Shown here: in pieces, positions 1-7,635 of the stretch
Layout of the letters: each line of letters begins with the position of its first letter
Numbering within the stretch: the first letter of the stretch is position 1
Assembly: GCA_963736455.1 (NCBI GenBank)
Contig: CAVTON010000002.1
Coordinates: forward strand, 496,001-560,000
DNA from: DAHUXD01 sp963736455
GTDB lineage: Bacteria > Acidobacteriota > Thermoanaerobaculia > UBA5066 > Gp7-AA6
Direction: 5' to 3'
DNA length: 64,000 nucleotides
Notes under the pieces: model-generated
Database searches by the model: none
Seen by the model: only the letters and a program-made list of their open reading frames with translations
Told to the model about the DNA's origin: nothing
Program-made: the position numbers and the translations under genes

Positions 1-1237
1 GTGCAATCGCGAATTCCATCGCACGCTGAGCTTCTGGCAGAGCTGGATCGGGCGGAGCCACTACGCGGGCCGCTGGCGCGAGATGGTCAAGCGGTCCTGC
101 CTCGCGTTGAAGCTCCTCACCTTCGAGCCTTCCGGAGCGATCGTGGCCGCGCCGACGATGAGCCTGCCCGAGAAAATCGGCGGCTCGCGCAACTGGGACT
201 ATCGCTACACCTGGATTCGCGACGCGGCGTTTACCGTCTATGCCTTTCTTCGTGTCGGATTCACCGACGAGGCGCGCCACTACATCCAGTTCCTCGAGCG
301 CCGGTTCCGCGACCTCGGCTCCGACGCCAGCCTGCAGGTTCTCTACGGCGTGGACGGGCGCACCGATCTGCCCGAACAGATCCTCGAGCATCTCGACGGC
401 TATCGCGGATCGCGTCCGGTGCGGGCCGGCAACGATGCGGCGCGGCAGTTCCAGCTCGACATCATCGGCGACCTGATGGACTCGATCTATCTCTACAACA
501 AGTACTGCGAGCCCGCCTCGCACGATCTCTGGATGGCCGTGCGGCGCCTGGCCGACTGGGTCTGCGAAAAATGGAGGGAGCCGGACGAGGGAATCTGGGA
601 GGTGCGCGGCGGCCGGCAGCAGTTCACGTTCTCCAAGATGATGTGCTGGGTGGCCCTCGACCGGGCCCTCCGGCTGGCGGCCCAGCGCAGCTTCCCGGCG
701 GACATCGCGAAGTGGACGGCCCAGCGCGACGAAATCTACGCGACGATCATGGAGCGCGGCTTCTCGCGCAAGAAGAACTCGTTCGTGCAGCGGCTCGATG
801 GGGAGGTCCTGGATGCCTCGTTGCTGCTGGCGCCGCTCGTGAAGTTCGTCGCGCCCTCGGACCCCCGCATGCTCGGCACCCTCGACGCGATCCAGCGTGA
901 GCTCGAGAGCGATCACCTCGTGCGGAGATACGACCCGCGCGTCTCTCCCGACGGTCTCGACGGCGAAGAGGGAACGTTCTCGATCTGCACGTTCTGGCTG
1001 GCGGAGGCGCTCGCGCGCTCGGGCCGCGTCGACGAGGCGCGGCTCACCTTCGAAAAAATGCTCGGGTATGCCAACCACCTCGGCCTTTACTCCGAGGAGA
1101 TCAGCCTCACGGGCGAGGCGCTCGGCAACTTTCCGCAGGCCTTCACCCACCTCGGCCTCATTTCGGCCGCGGTCAACATCAGCCGGGCGCTGGACGGAAA
1201 GCCCGCCGGCCGCCACGGCCTGTCTCCCGCGGACTGA
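1..1237 (+). CDS. Glycoside hydrolase family 15 protein (5' partial)
   Basis: The frame is open from base 2 at the left edge, so the N-terminus is missing; 411 residues are visible. It is a glycoside hydrolase family 15 protein (glucoamylase/trehalase type alpha-barrel) that should release glucose from alpha-linked glucans or trehalose. The segment NWDYRYTWIRDA (about visible residue 64) and the C-terminal segment SEEISLTGEALGNFPQAF (about 362) are family hallmarks, the latter carrying the second catalytic Glu region. No signal peptide can be judged because the start is outside the window. The exact substrate cannot be assigned. The next gene follows after 88 bp and appears to have its own sigma-54-type promoter. 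Confidence 0.9.
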   Translation, partial: CNREFHRTLSFWQSWIGRSHYAGRWREMVKRSCLALKLLTFEPSGAIVAAPTMSLPEKIGGSRNWDYRYTWIRDAAFTVYAFLRVGFTDEARHYIQFLERRFRDLGSDASLQVLYGVDGRTDLPEQILEHLDGYRGSRPVRAGNDAARQFQLDIIGDLMDSIYLYNKYCEPASHDLWMAVRRLADWVCEKWREPDEGIWEVRGGRQQFTFSKMMCWVALDRALRLAAQRSFPADIAKWTAQRDEIYATIMERGFSRKKNSFVQRLDGEVLDASLLLAPLVKFVAPSDPRMLGTLDAIQRELESDHLVRRYDPRVSPDGLDGEEGTFSICTFWLAEALARSGRVDEARLTFEKMLGYANHLGLYSEEISLTGEALGNFPQAFTHLGLISAAVNISRALDGKPAGRHGLSPAD

Positions 1238-1259
1238 GGCGGTCCGGCCGAGCGGAAAT

Positions 1260-1275
1260 GGGCATGCGGGTTGCA
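1260..1275 (+). promoter_or_regulatory. Sigma-54-type (-24/-12) promoter before small lipoprotein
   Basis: The sequence GGGCATGCGGGTTGCA has GG and GC separated by exactly 10 nt and a perfect TTGCA -12 half. The -24 half (GGGCATG) departs from TGGCACG at two positions. The lipoprotein start codon lies 50 nt downstream. Sigma-54 recognition is inferred from the motif only. Confidence 0.5.
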
Positions 1276-1325
1276 CATCGGTCGGGCAGGCTCGACCTTG
1301 GGCCCTTCTTGAGGAGGAACAGATC

Positions 1326-1541
1326 ATGAAGAGGACGCTGACCCTGGTTGCTTTTCTGATCGCGGGGGCGGCCGCGCTCTCTCTGGGGTGTCAGAAGCCG
1401 GAGACCTCGACGACGACGACGGAAACCAGCACGACGACGAACACCTCGACGGCGTCGGGCACGCCCGCCGCCTCGACGGAGACGTCGACGACGACCTCGA
1501 CCGTCGACGTCACGCCGCCCGCGCCGACGACGACTCCGTAG
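1326..1541 (+). CDS. Small Thr/Ser-rich lipoprotein
   Basis: This 71-residue protein starts at the ATG preceded by the strong ribosome site GAGGAGG at 1311-1317. The N-terminus is a lipoprotein signal peptide: KR, a hydrophobic stretch (LTLVAFLIAGAAALSL) and a lipobox LSLGC with the Cys at residue 22. The mature part is almost entirely Thr, Ser, Glu, Pro and Ala, ending PPAPTTTP. It looks like a low-complexity surface or periplasmic spacer rather than an enzyme. A hairpin follows the stop codon. No family could be recognised; function is unknown. Confidence 0.7.
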   Translation: MKRTLTLVAFLIAGAAALSLGCQKPETSTTTTETSTTTNTSTASGTPAASTETSTTTSTVDVTPPAPTTTP

Positions 1542-1562
1542 AGACGCCGGCCACCTCCCCGG

Positions 1563-1589
1563 CCCGGCGTCTCGATCCGAGACGCCGGG
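1563..1589. terminator. Strong hairpin between convergent genes
   Basis: A perfect 12-bp stem (CCCGGCGTCTCG pairing with CGAGACGCCGGG) encloses a 3-nt loop, ATC. A further copy of the left partner, GAGACGCCGG, at 1541-1550 could form an alternative, mutually exclusive hairpin. It sits between the lipoprotein stop and the converging superoxide dismutase stop, so a bidirectional terminator role is likely. There is no T tract. Confidence 0.55.
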
Positions 1590-1614
1590 TGCGGAGAGAA
1601 AGCTGCAATCCGGG

Positions 1615-2244
1615 CTACTTCGTGACGCCGACCAGCGCGACGTCGAGCGATCGCACCGCCGCGAAGCGTTCGGCCACGTCCTTCCAGTCCCAGACGTTCC
1701 ACACGGCCTCGAAGAAGTCGGTCTTGCGGTTCTGGTACTGAAGGTAGTAGGCGTGCTCCCACGCGTCGAGCACGAGCAGCGGAACCCCCGCCTGGGCGAG
1801 ATTGGACTGGTGGTCGTAGATCTGGGTGGTCAGCAGCCGGCCGGCGAGCGGCTCCCACACGAGCGCGCCCCAGCCCGAGCCCATGATCGTCGAGGCCGCG
1901 GCGGTGAGCTGGCGCTTGAGGCTCGCGAATCCGCCGAAGTCCTTCTTGATCGCCTCGCCGAGCTCGCCCTTCGGCTCGCCGCCGCCCTTGGGCGTCATGT
2001 TCTGCCAGAAGAGCGAGTGCAGGACGTGTCCGGACAGGTTGAAGGCCAGGGACTTCTCGAGAGAGCCGAGCCGCGTGAAGTCTTCCTTCTGCCGCGCCTC
2101 GCCGAGCTTCTCGAGCGTCTCGTTGGCTCCCTTCACGTAGCCCGCGTGGTGCTTGTCGTGGTGGAGCTCCATGATCTTGCCGGAGATGTGCGGCTCCAGG
2201 GCCGAGTAGTCGTAGCGCAGGTCGGGCAACTGGTAGTTGGTCAT
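1615..2244 (-). CDS. Fe/Mn-family superoxide dismutase
   Basis: This 209-residue enzyme converts superoxide to oxygen and hydrogen peroxide. The metal ligands are visible: His28 in MELHHDKHH, the His of the LSGHVLHSLFW segment, and Asp/His in the signature DAWEHAYYLQY. The N-terminal hairpin and C-terminal alpha/beta domains are complete, at the usual family length. There is no signal peptide, so it is cytoplasmic. The segment IYDHQSN near the active site differs from the classic E. coli Mn and Fe forms, so metal preference is left open. The ATG is preceded by AAGGAGG at 2249-2255, which fixes the start. Confidence 0.95.
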   Translation of the reverse strand: MTNYQLPDLRYDYSALEPHISGKIMELHHDKHHAGYVKGANETLEKLGEARQKEDFTRLGSLEKSLAFNLSGHVLHSLFWQNMTPKGGGEPKGELGEAIKKDFGGFASLKRQLTAAASTIMGSGWGALVWEPLAGRLLTTQIYDHQSNLAQAGVPLLVLDAWEHAYYLQYQNRKTDFFEAVWNVWDWKDVAERFAAVRSLDVALVGVTK

Positions 2245-2293
2245 CGAACCTCCTTGTCATGCCCCGGGAAAGATTCCTGCCCGGCTCGCGGGG

Positions 2294-2785
2294 TCATTTC
2301 GAGCCGGACCGGTCACGAGCCTGCCCGCGGGCCTTCGCGGCCGCACGACCCCGGGCTTCTTCGATTGAATGCGACTCGAGGACGCTGGCGGTCTTCCCGG
2401 CCAGTTTGGCGAGCTCGCCGTAATGCTTGTGGAGCGTGTCGATCTCGGCCTCGGAAAGGCCCTCGACGTCGATCAGCCGGTTGCTCGCTCCCTCGATGGC
2501 CGCCACGATCTCGTTTAACTTCAATTGGATCGCTTTCGATTCCTTGTTCTGGGCCCTCTGGATCAAAAAAACCATGAGAAACGTGACGATGGTCGTGCCG
2601 GTATTGATGACGAGCTGCCACGTATCCGAGTAGTGAAACACGGGCCCGGTCAGCCCCCAGACCACGATTACGGCCACCGCCGCGCCGAAGGCCCACGAGC
2701 TCCCGGCCCATCGCATGGCCGCGAGCGAAAACCGCTCGAGCGCTCCGCCGAGTCCCGGACGTCCTCGACCTCTCGCTTTGCCCAT
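2294..2785 (-). CDS. Low-affinity iron permease family protein
   Basis: The 163-residue protein resembles the small bacterial members of the low-affinity iron permease family (Pfam Iron_permease). After a basic N-terminus come two hydrophobic segments (about residues 31-51, AFGAAVAVIVVWGLTG, and 59-75, VINTGTTIVTFLMVFLIQ). These are followed by the family segment RAQNKESKAIQLKLNEIVAA and an acidic then basic cytoplasmic tail. The start lies 11 nt after the DUF2231 gene stop, so the two form an operon driven from the sigma-54-type promoter at 3311-3326. Iron transport is inferred from family membership only. Confidence 0.75.
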   Translation of the reverse strand: MGKARGRGRPGLGGALERFSLAAMRWAGSSWAFGAAVAVIVVWGLTGPVFHYSDTWQLVINTGTTIVTFLMVFLIQRAQNKESKAIQLKLNEIVAAIEGASNRLIDVEGLSEAEIDTLHKHYGELAKLAGKTASVLESHSIEEARGRAAAKARGQARDRSGSK

Positions 2786-2796
2786 GGCTCGAAGCC

Positions 2797-3288
2797 TCAG
2801 GAGGCCGCGGAGATCGACCGCGGGCGTGAGGGGGCGGGCGGCTCATCGCGGACGCCGACCCGGTGCTCGTAGGCGAGCTTTCCCCCGAGCCAGCCCGCGC
2901 CGCCCATCGCCGCGAAGCCCGTCAGGAGCAGGATGAACGCGACCGCCCAGCGGGAGCCCGTCGCGGCCCCGCCGCTGCGGCGCAGGATGAAGGTGCACCC
3001 GAAGAGCACGACGGCCGCCCCGTTCAGGACGGCGTGCCAGCTCGCCAGACGAAACGCCCGGGAGCTCATTTTGACGCCCAGGTAGTCCACCGCCCCCGCG
3101 ACGGCCGCGAGCACGGCGAAGATGAGGCCGATTCCGAGACAGGTGAACGAGAAGTCGTACCAGAACGGGTCGGCAGGGGTGGCCGCGTGAAGCAGGTCGC
3201 CCACGAGAGCGAGAAAGAACGCGCCGATCGGAATCGGCACGAGCATCGGATGAATCGGATGGCCGCCGATGGCCGCCTTGCTTTTCAT
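2797..3288 (-). CDS. DUF2231 membrane protein
   Basis: The 163-residue protein starts at MKSKAAIGGHPIHP, with an AGGAGA ribosome site just upstream; the longer upstream open frame is not supported by a ribosome site. The N-terminal GGHPIHPMLVPIPIGAF motif and four hydrophobic segments are typical of DUF2231 inner-membrane proteins, whose biochemical role is not established. The conserved His residues near the start could bind haem or metal, but this is speculation. It is the first gene of a two-gene operon with the iron permease-like gene. Confidence 0.8.
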   Translation of the reverse strand: MKSKAAIGGHPIHPMLVPIPIGAFFLALVGDLLHAATPADPFWYDFSFTCLGIGLIFAVLAAVAGAVDYLGVKMSSRAFRLASWHAVLNGAAVVLFGCTFILRRSGGAATGSRWAVAFILLLTGFAAMGGAGWLGGKLAYEHRVGVRDEPPAPSRPRSISAAS

Positions 3289-3310
3289 GAGATCTCCTGT
3301 TTCTCCACGA

Positions 3311-3326
3311 TGCAACGGAAGTGCCA
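3311..3326 (-). promoter_or_regulatory. Sigma-54 promoter for the DUF2231/iron permease operon
   Basis: On the minus strand the sequence reads TGGCACTTCCGTTGCA, with intact TGGCAC and TTGCA halves and GG/GC separated by 10 nt. The DUF2231 start codon lies 22 nt downstream of the motif. Only 14 bp separate it from an oppositely oriented sigma-54 motif. Confidence 0.7.
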
Positions 3327-3340
3327 CGTCGGCGAGCCGC

Positions 3341-3356
3341 TGGCACGGCGAATGCA
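3341..3356 (+). promoter_or_regulatory. Sigma-54 promoter for the PRC-barrel gene
   Basis: The plus strand reads TGGCACGGCGAATGCA: a perfect TGGCACG -24 half, a 4-nt spacer and ATGCA in place of TTGCA. GG and GC are 10 nt apart. The PRC-barrel start codon is 65 nt downstream, leaving room for a leader with a ribosome site. Confidence 0.65.
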
Positions 3357-3421
3357 CGGACCGAATTCGATGACCGCCGGACGGTCCGGCGGCGAAACCA
3401 GTCCGTTTCACAGGAGGTCCC

Positions 3422-3787
3422 ATGGCCACGGTATCCGCTCCACGCCGCACACTCACCGCTTCGACGCTCAAGGGAGATTCCGTTCGGAACGCCCAGAACG
3501 AGGATCTCGGCAAGATCGAAGAGCTCATGATCGATCTCGAGAGCGGGCGCGTCGCGTATTGCGTGCTCTCGTTCGGCGGTTTTCTCGGGGTCGGCGACAA
3601 GCTGTTCGCCGTTCCCTGGCAGGCGATGACGCTCGACATGGAGAACCACGCCTTCATCCTCGACGTCCCCAAGGATCGGCTCAAGAATGCGCCGGGCTTC
3701 GACAAGAACGCCTGGCCCGACCTGACCGACGCCCAGGTTCGATCGCAGATCTACGGCTTCTACAACGTCCAGCCGTACTGGGAGTAA
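3422..3787 (+). CDS. PRC-barrel domain protein
   Basis: The 121-residue cytoplasmic protein starts at the ATG after an AGGAGGT ribosome site. Residues 12-90 form a PRC-barrel: TASTLKGDSVRNAQNEDLG, then KIEELMIDLESGRVAYCVLSFGG, then KLFAVPWQAM. The C-terminus holds a short segment ending YNVQPYWE. Stand-alone PRC-barrels of this type are common stress-associated proteins in soil bacteria, but no ligand is known. It is transcribed divergently from the DUF2231 operon, and both sides carry sigma-54-type promoters, which suggests shared induction. Confidence 0.85.
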   Translation: MATVSAPRRTLTASTLKGDSVRNAQNEDLGKIEELMIDLESGRVAYCVLSFGGFLGVGDKLFAVPWQAMTLDMENHAFILDVPKDRLKNAPGFDKNAWPDLTDAQVRSQIYGFYNVQPYWE

Positions 3788-3818
3788 TCGGGCAGCCGGG
3801 GCCTCGGCGAGGACACGC

Positions 3819-3824
3819 TAAACT
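3819..3824 (+). promoter_or_regulatory. -10 hexamer 7 nt before ABC ATPase start
   Basis: TAAACT matches TATAAT at four positions and ends 7 nt before the GTG start of the ABC ATPase gene. No ribosome site fits in that gap, so a leaderless or near-leaderless transcript is inferred. Confidence 0.4.
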
Positions 3825-3831
3825 CGGCCGC

Positions 3832-4533
3832 GTGAATTCCGCGTCGCCGGGCGCTCTCGTCGAGGCCGCCGGCCTCTCCCGCTCCTATCGGCTCGGCGAA
3901 TCGGTCGTGCCGGCGGTCCGCGGTGTATCCCTGTCGATCGCTCCCGGAGAGTTCGTCGCGCTCCGCGGACCGAGCGGTTCGGGCAAGACGACGCTCCTGA
4001 ACCTGCTCGGTCTGCTGGACCGGCCGGACGAGGGGATGGTGCGCGTGGACGGGCGCGACGGCCAGGCGCTTTCGGAAGACGAGCGTTCGGACCTGCGGCG
4101 AGACCGTTTCGGCTTCGTTTTCCAGACGTTCAACCTCATTCCGGTGCTCACCGCCGAGGAGAACGTCGCGTACCCGATGGCGCTCGCCGGCGATGACGCC
4201 GCGGCGCGCCGGGCGAAGGCGCGTGAGCTGCTGTCGTCGGTCGGCCTCTCGGAGAAGCTCTCGGTCCGTCCGGACCTGCTGTCGGGCGGCCAGCGCCAGC
4301 GCGTCGCGATCGCGCGCGCTCTGGCCAACGGCCCGTCGGTGGTGTTCGCCGACGAGCCCACGGCGAACCTCGATTCCCATACGGCGGAGGAGATCCTGGA
4401 CCTGATGAAGGCGATCAACGCCTCCCGCGGCGTCGCCTTTCTCTTCGCCACCCACGACGCCCTCGTCGTCTCGCGCGCACGAAGAGTCGTCACCCTGCAC
4501 GACGGCGCCCTGGCCTCGGATACGTGGACATGA
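3832..4533 (+). CDS. ABC transporter ATP-binding protein (LolD/MacB type)
   Basis: A 233-residue ATPase subunit of the LolD/MacB exporter class, starting at GTG. Walker A is GPSGSGKT, the Q-loop is FVFQTFNLIPVLT, the signature is LSGGQRQR, Walker B is VVFADEPT and the switch His is in ATHD. It should hydrolyse ATP to drive the FtsX-type permease encoded next, whose ATG overlaps this gene's TGA (ATGA). A LolA-like protein gene follows, so the three genes may serve lipoprotein or lipid movement to the outer membrane. The longer upstream open frame overlaps the PRC-barrel gene and is rejected in favour of this GTG. Confidence 0.9.
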   Translation: MNSASPGALVEAAGLSRSYRLGESVVPAVRGVSLSIAPGEFVALRGPSGSGKTTLLNLLGLLDRPDEGMVRVDGRDGQALSEDERSDLRRDRFGFVFQTFNLIPVLTAEENVAYPMALAGDDAAARRAKARELLSSVGLSEKLSVRPDLLSGGQRQRVAIARALANGPSVVFADEPTANLDSHTAEEILDLMKAINASRGVAFLFATHDALVVSRARRVVTLHDGALASDTWT

Positions 4534-5753
4534 GCTCGCTCGCCCTCGCCTGGCGAAACCTGGTGCGCCAGAAACGCCGCAGCTTCCTGATGATCGCCGT
4601 CGTGGCGTTCGGCTTCGCCGCCTTCGCGCTGGCCGGAGGATTCATCGCGCAGTCCTTCGAGGGCCTGAAGGACGGCACGATCAAGAGCGTGGGCGACCTG
4701 CAGATCGTGGATCGCCGCGCCGTCGGAAAGGCCGAGGAGACCACGCTCGAGTTCGGCCTGCCCGACGCGAAGCGCGCTCGCGCGCTCGCCGCCGCGGACC
4801 CCGCGGTCGCCTCCGTGCTGCCCCGCATCGACTTCGTCGGCCTCGCGACGACGGGAGCGAAGTCGGTGCCGTTTCTCGGCGTCGGCGTCGATCCGGCTCC
4901 GGAGGCCGCGGCCACCCTCGCCCCGGAGCTCATCGTCTCGGGGAAGTATCTTTCGGGCGACGGGGACGACGGTGTGGTCCTCGGCACGGGCCTTGCTGCG
5001 GCGTTGAACGTGAAGCCGGGAGATCGCGTGACGCTGATGGCGACCACGCCCGACGGCTCGCTCAACGCGGTCGACGGCATCGTGACGGGGCTCGCCGACG
5101 TGCGGATCAAGGAGTTGAACGACCGCTACGTGGCGGCCGGAATCGGCCTGGTCTCGCGCCTGCTGCAGAGCGGCGAGACGGTGTCGAAGCTCGTGGTCTT
5201 TCTGAGGAAGGGGGCGAGCGAGTCGAAGACGGCCACGCGGCTGGCGGCCGTGTTCGAAAAGGCCGGCTATCCGATCGCCGTCCGCCACTGGCGTGAGCTC
5301 GCGACGTTTTACGAGCAGGTCAAGCTCCTCTACATCGGCATCTTCGGATTCGTCGGCACGGTGCTCGTGGTGATCGTGATCCTCTCGGCCGCGATCGTCA
5401 TGACGATGGCGGTTTCCGAGCGCATTCGGGAGATCGGAACGCTGAGGGCCATCGGCACGCGGCCCTCCGGAATCCTCCGGATGTTTCTCGCCGAGGGCGT
5501 CGTCATCGCCCTCTCGGGCTGCGTCGCCGGGACCGTCCTCGCGCTGATCGTACGGGCCGCGCTGAACGCCTCGGGAATCATGCTCCCGCCGCCGCCCGGC
5601 GGCACACACGGGATGCCAATCGACGTGAAGCTCTACCCGCTGGCATACGTCGCCGGTCTCGCGGCGATGCTCCTGACGATGGCGATCGCCTCCTACTTTC
5701 CGGCGCGGCGCGCCTCGCGGATCCAGATCGTCGAGGCCCTGACGCATGTTTAG
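4530..5753 (+). CDS. ABC transporter permease (FtsX/MacB family)
   Basis: This 407-residue permease has an N-terminal membrane segment (about residues 18-40), a large periplasmic domain of about 220 residues, and three C-terminal membrane segments in the FtsX domain. The final SYFPARRASRIQIVEAL motif is typical of MacB/LolC/LolE proteins. The ATG overlaps the stop of the ATPase gene by four bases, implying translational coupling; a GTG 6 nt earlier is an alternative start. With the ATPase it should form a mechanotransmission-type transporter. The substrate is not known. Confidence 0.9.
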   Translation: MSSLALAWRNLVRQKRRSFLMIAVVAFGFAAFALAGGFIAQSFEGLKDGTIKSVGDLQIVDRRAVGKAEETTLEFGLPDAKRARALAAADPAVASVLPRIDFVGLATTGAKSVPFLGVGVDPAPEAAATLAPELIVSGKYLSGDGDDGVVLGTGLAAALNVKPGDRVTLMATTPDGSLNAVDGIVTGLADVRIKELNDRYVAAGIGLVSRLLQSGETVSKLVVFLRKGASESKTATRLAAVFEKAGYPIAVRHWRELATFYEQVKLLYIGIFGFVGTVLVVIVILSAAIVMTMAVSERIREIGTLRAIGTRPSGILRMFLAEGVVIALSGCVAGTVLALIVRAALNASGIMLPPPPGGTHGMPIDVKLYPLAYVAGLAAMLLTMAIASYFPARRASRIQIVEALTHV

Positions 5754-6483
5754 CGCGGCGCTGCTAACCCTCGCTCTGGCGGCGGCATCCCCCGAGCCCT
5801 CGGCGGCCGAGGTGCAGTCGTGGCTGCAGGCCGTCGACGACGCGCGCACGGCCTTCGGCGAGGCGAAGATCACGGCGCGCGCCACTCAGTCGGAGAACGG
5901 TAAGGACACGGGCAGCACCGACTTCGACATCTACGTCAAGGGACGCGACCGCGCGCTGATCGTCTTCCGCGGCGGAAAGAACGACGGGCGCAAGGCGCTG
6001 ACGGTCGGACAGAAGATGTGGCTGATCGTGCCCGGCGCGGAGAACCCGGTGCCGATCACGCCGAACCAGCGCCTGATGGGCGGGGCCTCGTTCGGCGACG
6101 TCGCGCGGATGCGCTTCGCGGAGGATTTCACGGCCGCGGTGCGCCCCGGGACGGAGACGATCGAAGGCCATGTCTGCCGGGTGCTCGACCTGACGGCGGC
6201 TTCGCCGAAGGCGTCCTATCCCCGCGTCACGCTCTGGCTCGACGCCGAGGGGGAACACCTGCCGCGAAAGCTCCTGTTCTTCCTTTCCTCCGGCAAGGAG
6301 GCCCGCGAGGTGTCGTTCACGAAGTTCCGGAAGGTGCGCGGGAAGACCGCCGTCTCCGAGATGGAGATCCACGATCTCCTCGGTCCGAACGCGCGGTCCG
6401 TGACCCGTCTCGAGTATCTCGACATTCAGCCCGCCCGGATCGACGACGTCATCTTCACGCCGGAGGGCGCGAAGTTTCTTTAG
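5746..6483 (+). CDS. Outer membrane lipoprotein-sorting (LolA-like) protein
   Basis: The 245-residue exported protein has a short signal peptide (MFSAALLTLALAAASPEPSA). Its body is typical of the LolA-like outer-membrane lipoprotein-sorting family: repeated beta strands with VKGRDRALIVF, KMWLIVPGAENPVPITPNQRLMG (shortened here) and VTLWLDAEGEHLPRK. It overlaps the permease gene by 8 bp, so the ABC pair and this protein are probably co-translated. The likely role is as a periplasmic carrier of lipid or lipoprotein delivered by the ABC transporter; this is an inference from context. It converges with the FAD oxidoreductase gene after 9 bp. Confidence 0.8.
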   Translation: MFSAALLTLALAAASPEPSAAEVQSWLQAVDDARTAFGEAKITARATQSENGKDTGSTDFDIYVKGRDRALIVFRGGKNDGRKALTVGQKMWLIVPGAENPVPITPNQRLMGGASFGDVARMRFAEDFTAAVRPGTETIEGHVCRVLDLTAASPKASYPRVTLWLDAEGEHLPRKLLFFLSSGKEAREVSFTKFRKVRGKTAVSEMEIHDLLGPNARSVTRLEYLDIQPARIDDVIFTPEGAKFL

Positions 6484-6492
6484 CAGAGCGAC

Positions 6493-7635
6493 TCAGGCGC
6501 GGCCCGCGGCCAGCCGCGTCAGGGCGGTCCGCACGAGGCCCTCGCCGCCCAGCCGGGCCGCGAGCGATGCCGCCGCCGGGTGAAGCATGAGCCGCCGCAG
6601 CGCCGATCCCCAGCCGACCCGGCCGCGAAACTCCCGCTTCCAGGCTCGGGCATATTCCTCCGCGGCGGATTCCATCGAGAGTCGACCGGCGAGCGCCGAG
6701 TCGAGCGCCTCGCCCGCGAGGATCCCGGACGCCATCGCGGCCGCGATTCCCTCGCCGAGAAACGGGTCGATCACTCCGGCCGCGTCTCCGGCCATGAGCG
6801 CTCCACCTTCCACGCGGCGCTTGGTCGTGAAGTAGATCGGTCCGGTGCCGAGGTCGCCTTCCGGCGACTCCCGGCCGTCCAGCGGGGCGAGGTCGCGATC
6901 GAGCTCCGGATTGCCAAAGCGGGCGTGCGCGACGACGGCCTGCCATCCGTTCGGAAGACTTCGGCGCCGACGCTCCGAGATCACGCCGGCGAGGTGAATC
7001 CGGCCGTGCTCGACCCTCGAGAGGCCGCAGTAGCCGCCGGGGAAGAGATAGAGCCGCACTTCGCGGGCGAACAGGCCGGGGACGCCGTCGTAGTCGCGGC
7101 TCCATCCGGAGAAGCGCCCGCGGCGCCGCAGAACGCCGCGCCCGAGGCTCCGATCGAGGACATCCCAGCGCCCCCACGCGCCGACGACGCCGCGCCCGAG
7201 GATCTCCTCCTCGCCGCCCGCCGCCGCCACCCGCAGCCGAGCGCCGCCGCGAGGCCCGGGCTCGACCGAGAGGACGCGCGCGCCGAAGCGAAGCTCGGCG
7301 CCGAGCTCTTCCGCACGGCGAGCCAGAAGCGTGTCGAGTCGCCGGCGGGAGATCCCGAAGGCACGGGAGGCGAGCGCGAACGGGACGGAGCGGGCCCGAC
7401 GAAGGTGCAGCGACCCCCGCTCGATCGGTTCGGCCTCGCCGGCGATTGCCGCGAGCAGGTCCAGTCGCGCCAGGCTCTCGCGCGCGCGACCCGAGAGAAA
7501 CTCGCCGCAGACCTTGCGCCGCGGAAACCGGTCCCGCTCGAGCACGAGCGTGCGCCGTCCGCGTGAGGCGAGCGCCGCCGCGGCGGCCGAGCCCGCCGGG
7601 CCCGCGCCGATCACGACGGCGTCGTATTCGGTCAC
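6493..7635 (-). CDS. FAD-dependent oxidoreductase (geranylgeranyl reductase-like)
   Basis: The 380-residue flavoprotein starts at a GTG that overlaps the methyltransferase stop (GTGA). The N-terminal dinucleotide motif is VVIGAGPAGSAAAAALASRG, followed by FPRRKVCGEFLS and, near residue 275, the GDAAGVIDPFLGEGIAAAM motif that binds the second part of FAD. This architecture belongs to the geranylgeranyl reductase / aromatic hydroxylase group that reduces or hydroxylates isoprenoid or polyketide substrates. It is the last gene of an operon with a ketosynthase and a methyltransferase, so it probably tailors the product of that pathway. The substrate is unknown. Confidence 0.85.
   Translation of the reverse strand: MTEYDAVVIGAGPAGSAAAAALASRGRRTLVLERDRFPRRKVCGEFLSGRARESLARLDLLAAIAGEAEPIERGSLHLRRARSVPFALASRAFGISRRRLDTLLARRAEELGAELRFGARVLSVEPGPRGGARLRVAAAGGEEEILGRGVVGAWGRWDVLDRSLGRGVLRRRGRFSGWSRDYDGVPGLFAREVRLYLFPGGYCGLSRVEHGRIHLAGVISERRRRSLPNGWQAVVAHARFGNPELDRDLAPLDGRESPEGDLGTGPIYFTTKRRVEGGALMAGDAAGVIDPFLGEGIAAAMASGILAGEALDSALAGRLSMESAAEEYARAWKREFRGRVGWGSALRRLMLHPAAASLAARLGGEGLVRTALTRLAAGRA

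Noticed and set aside
1541..1573. Riboswitch-like alternating hairpins after the lipoprotein gene
   Set aside because: The alternative pairing exists, but it lies downstream of the gene between convergent stops, so a terminator explains it better.
2863..3831. Long N-terminal extension of the ABC ATPase
   Set aside because: It overlaps the DUF2231 and PRC-barrel genes in the wrong frame; the ATPase fold begins just after the GTG at 3832.
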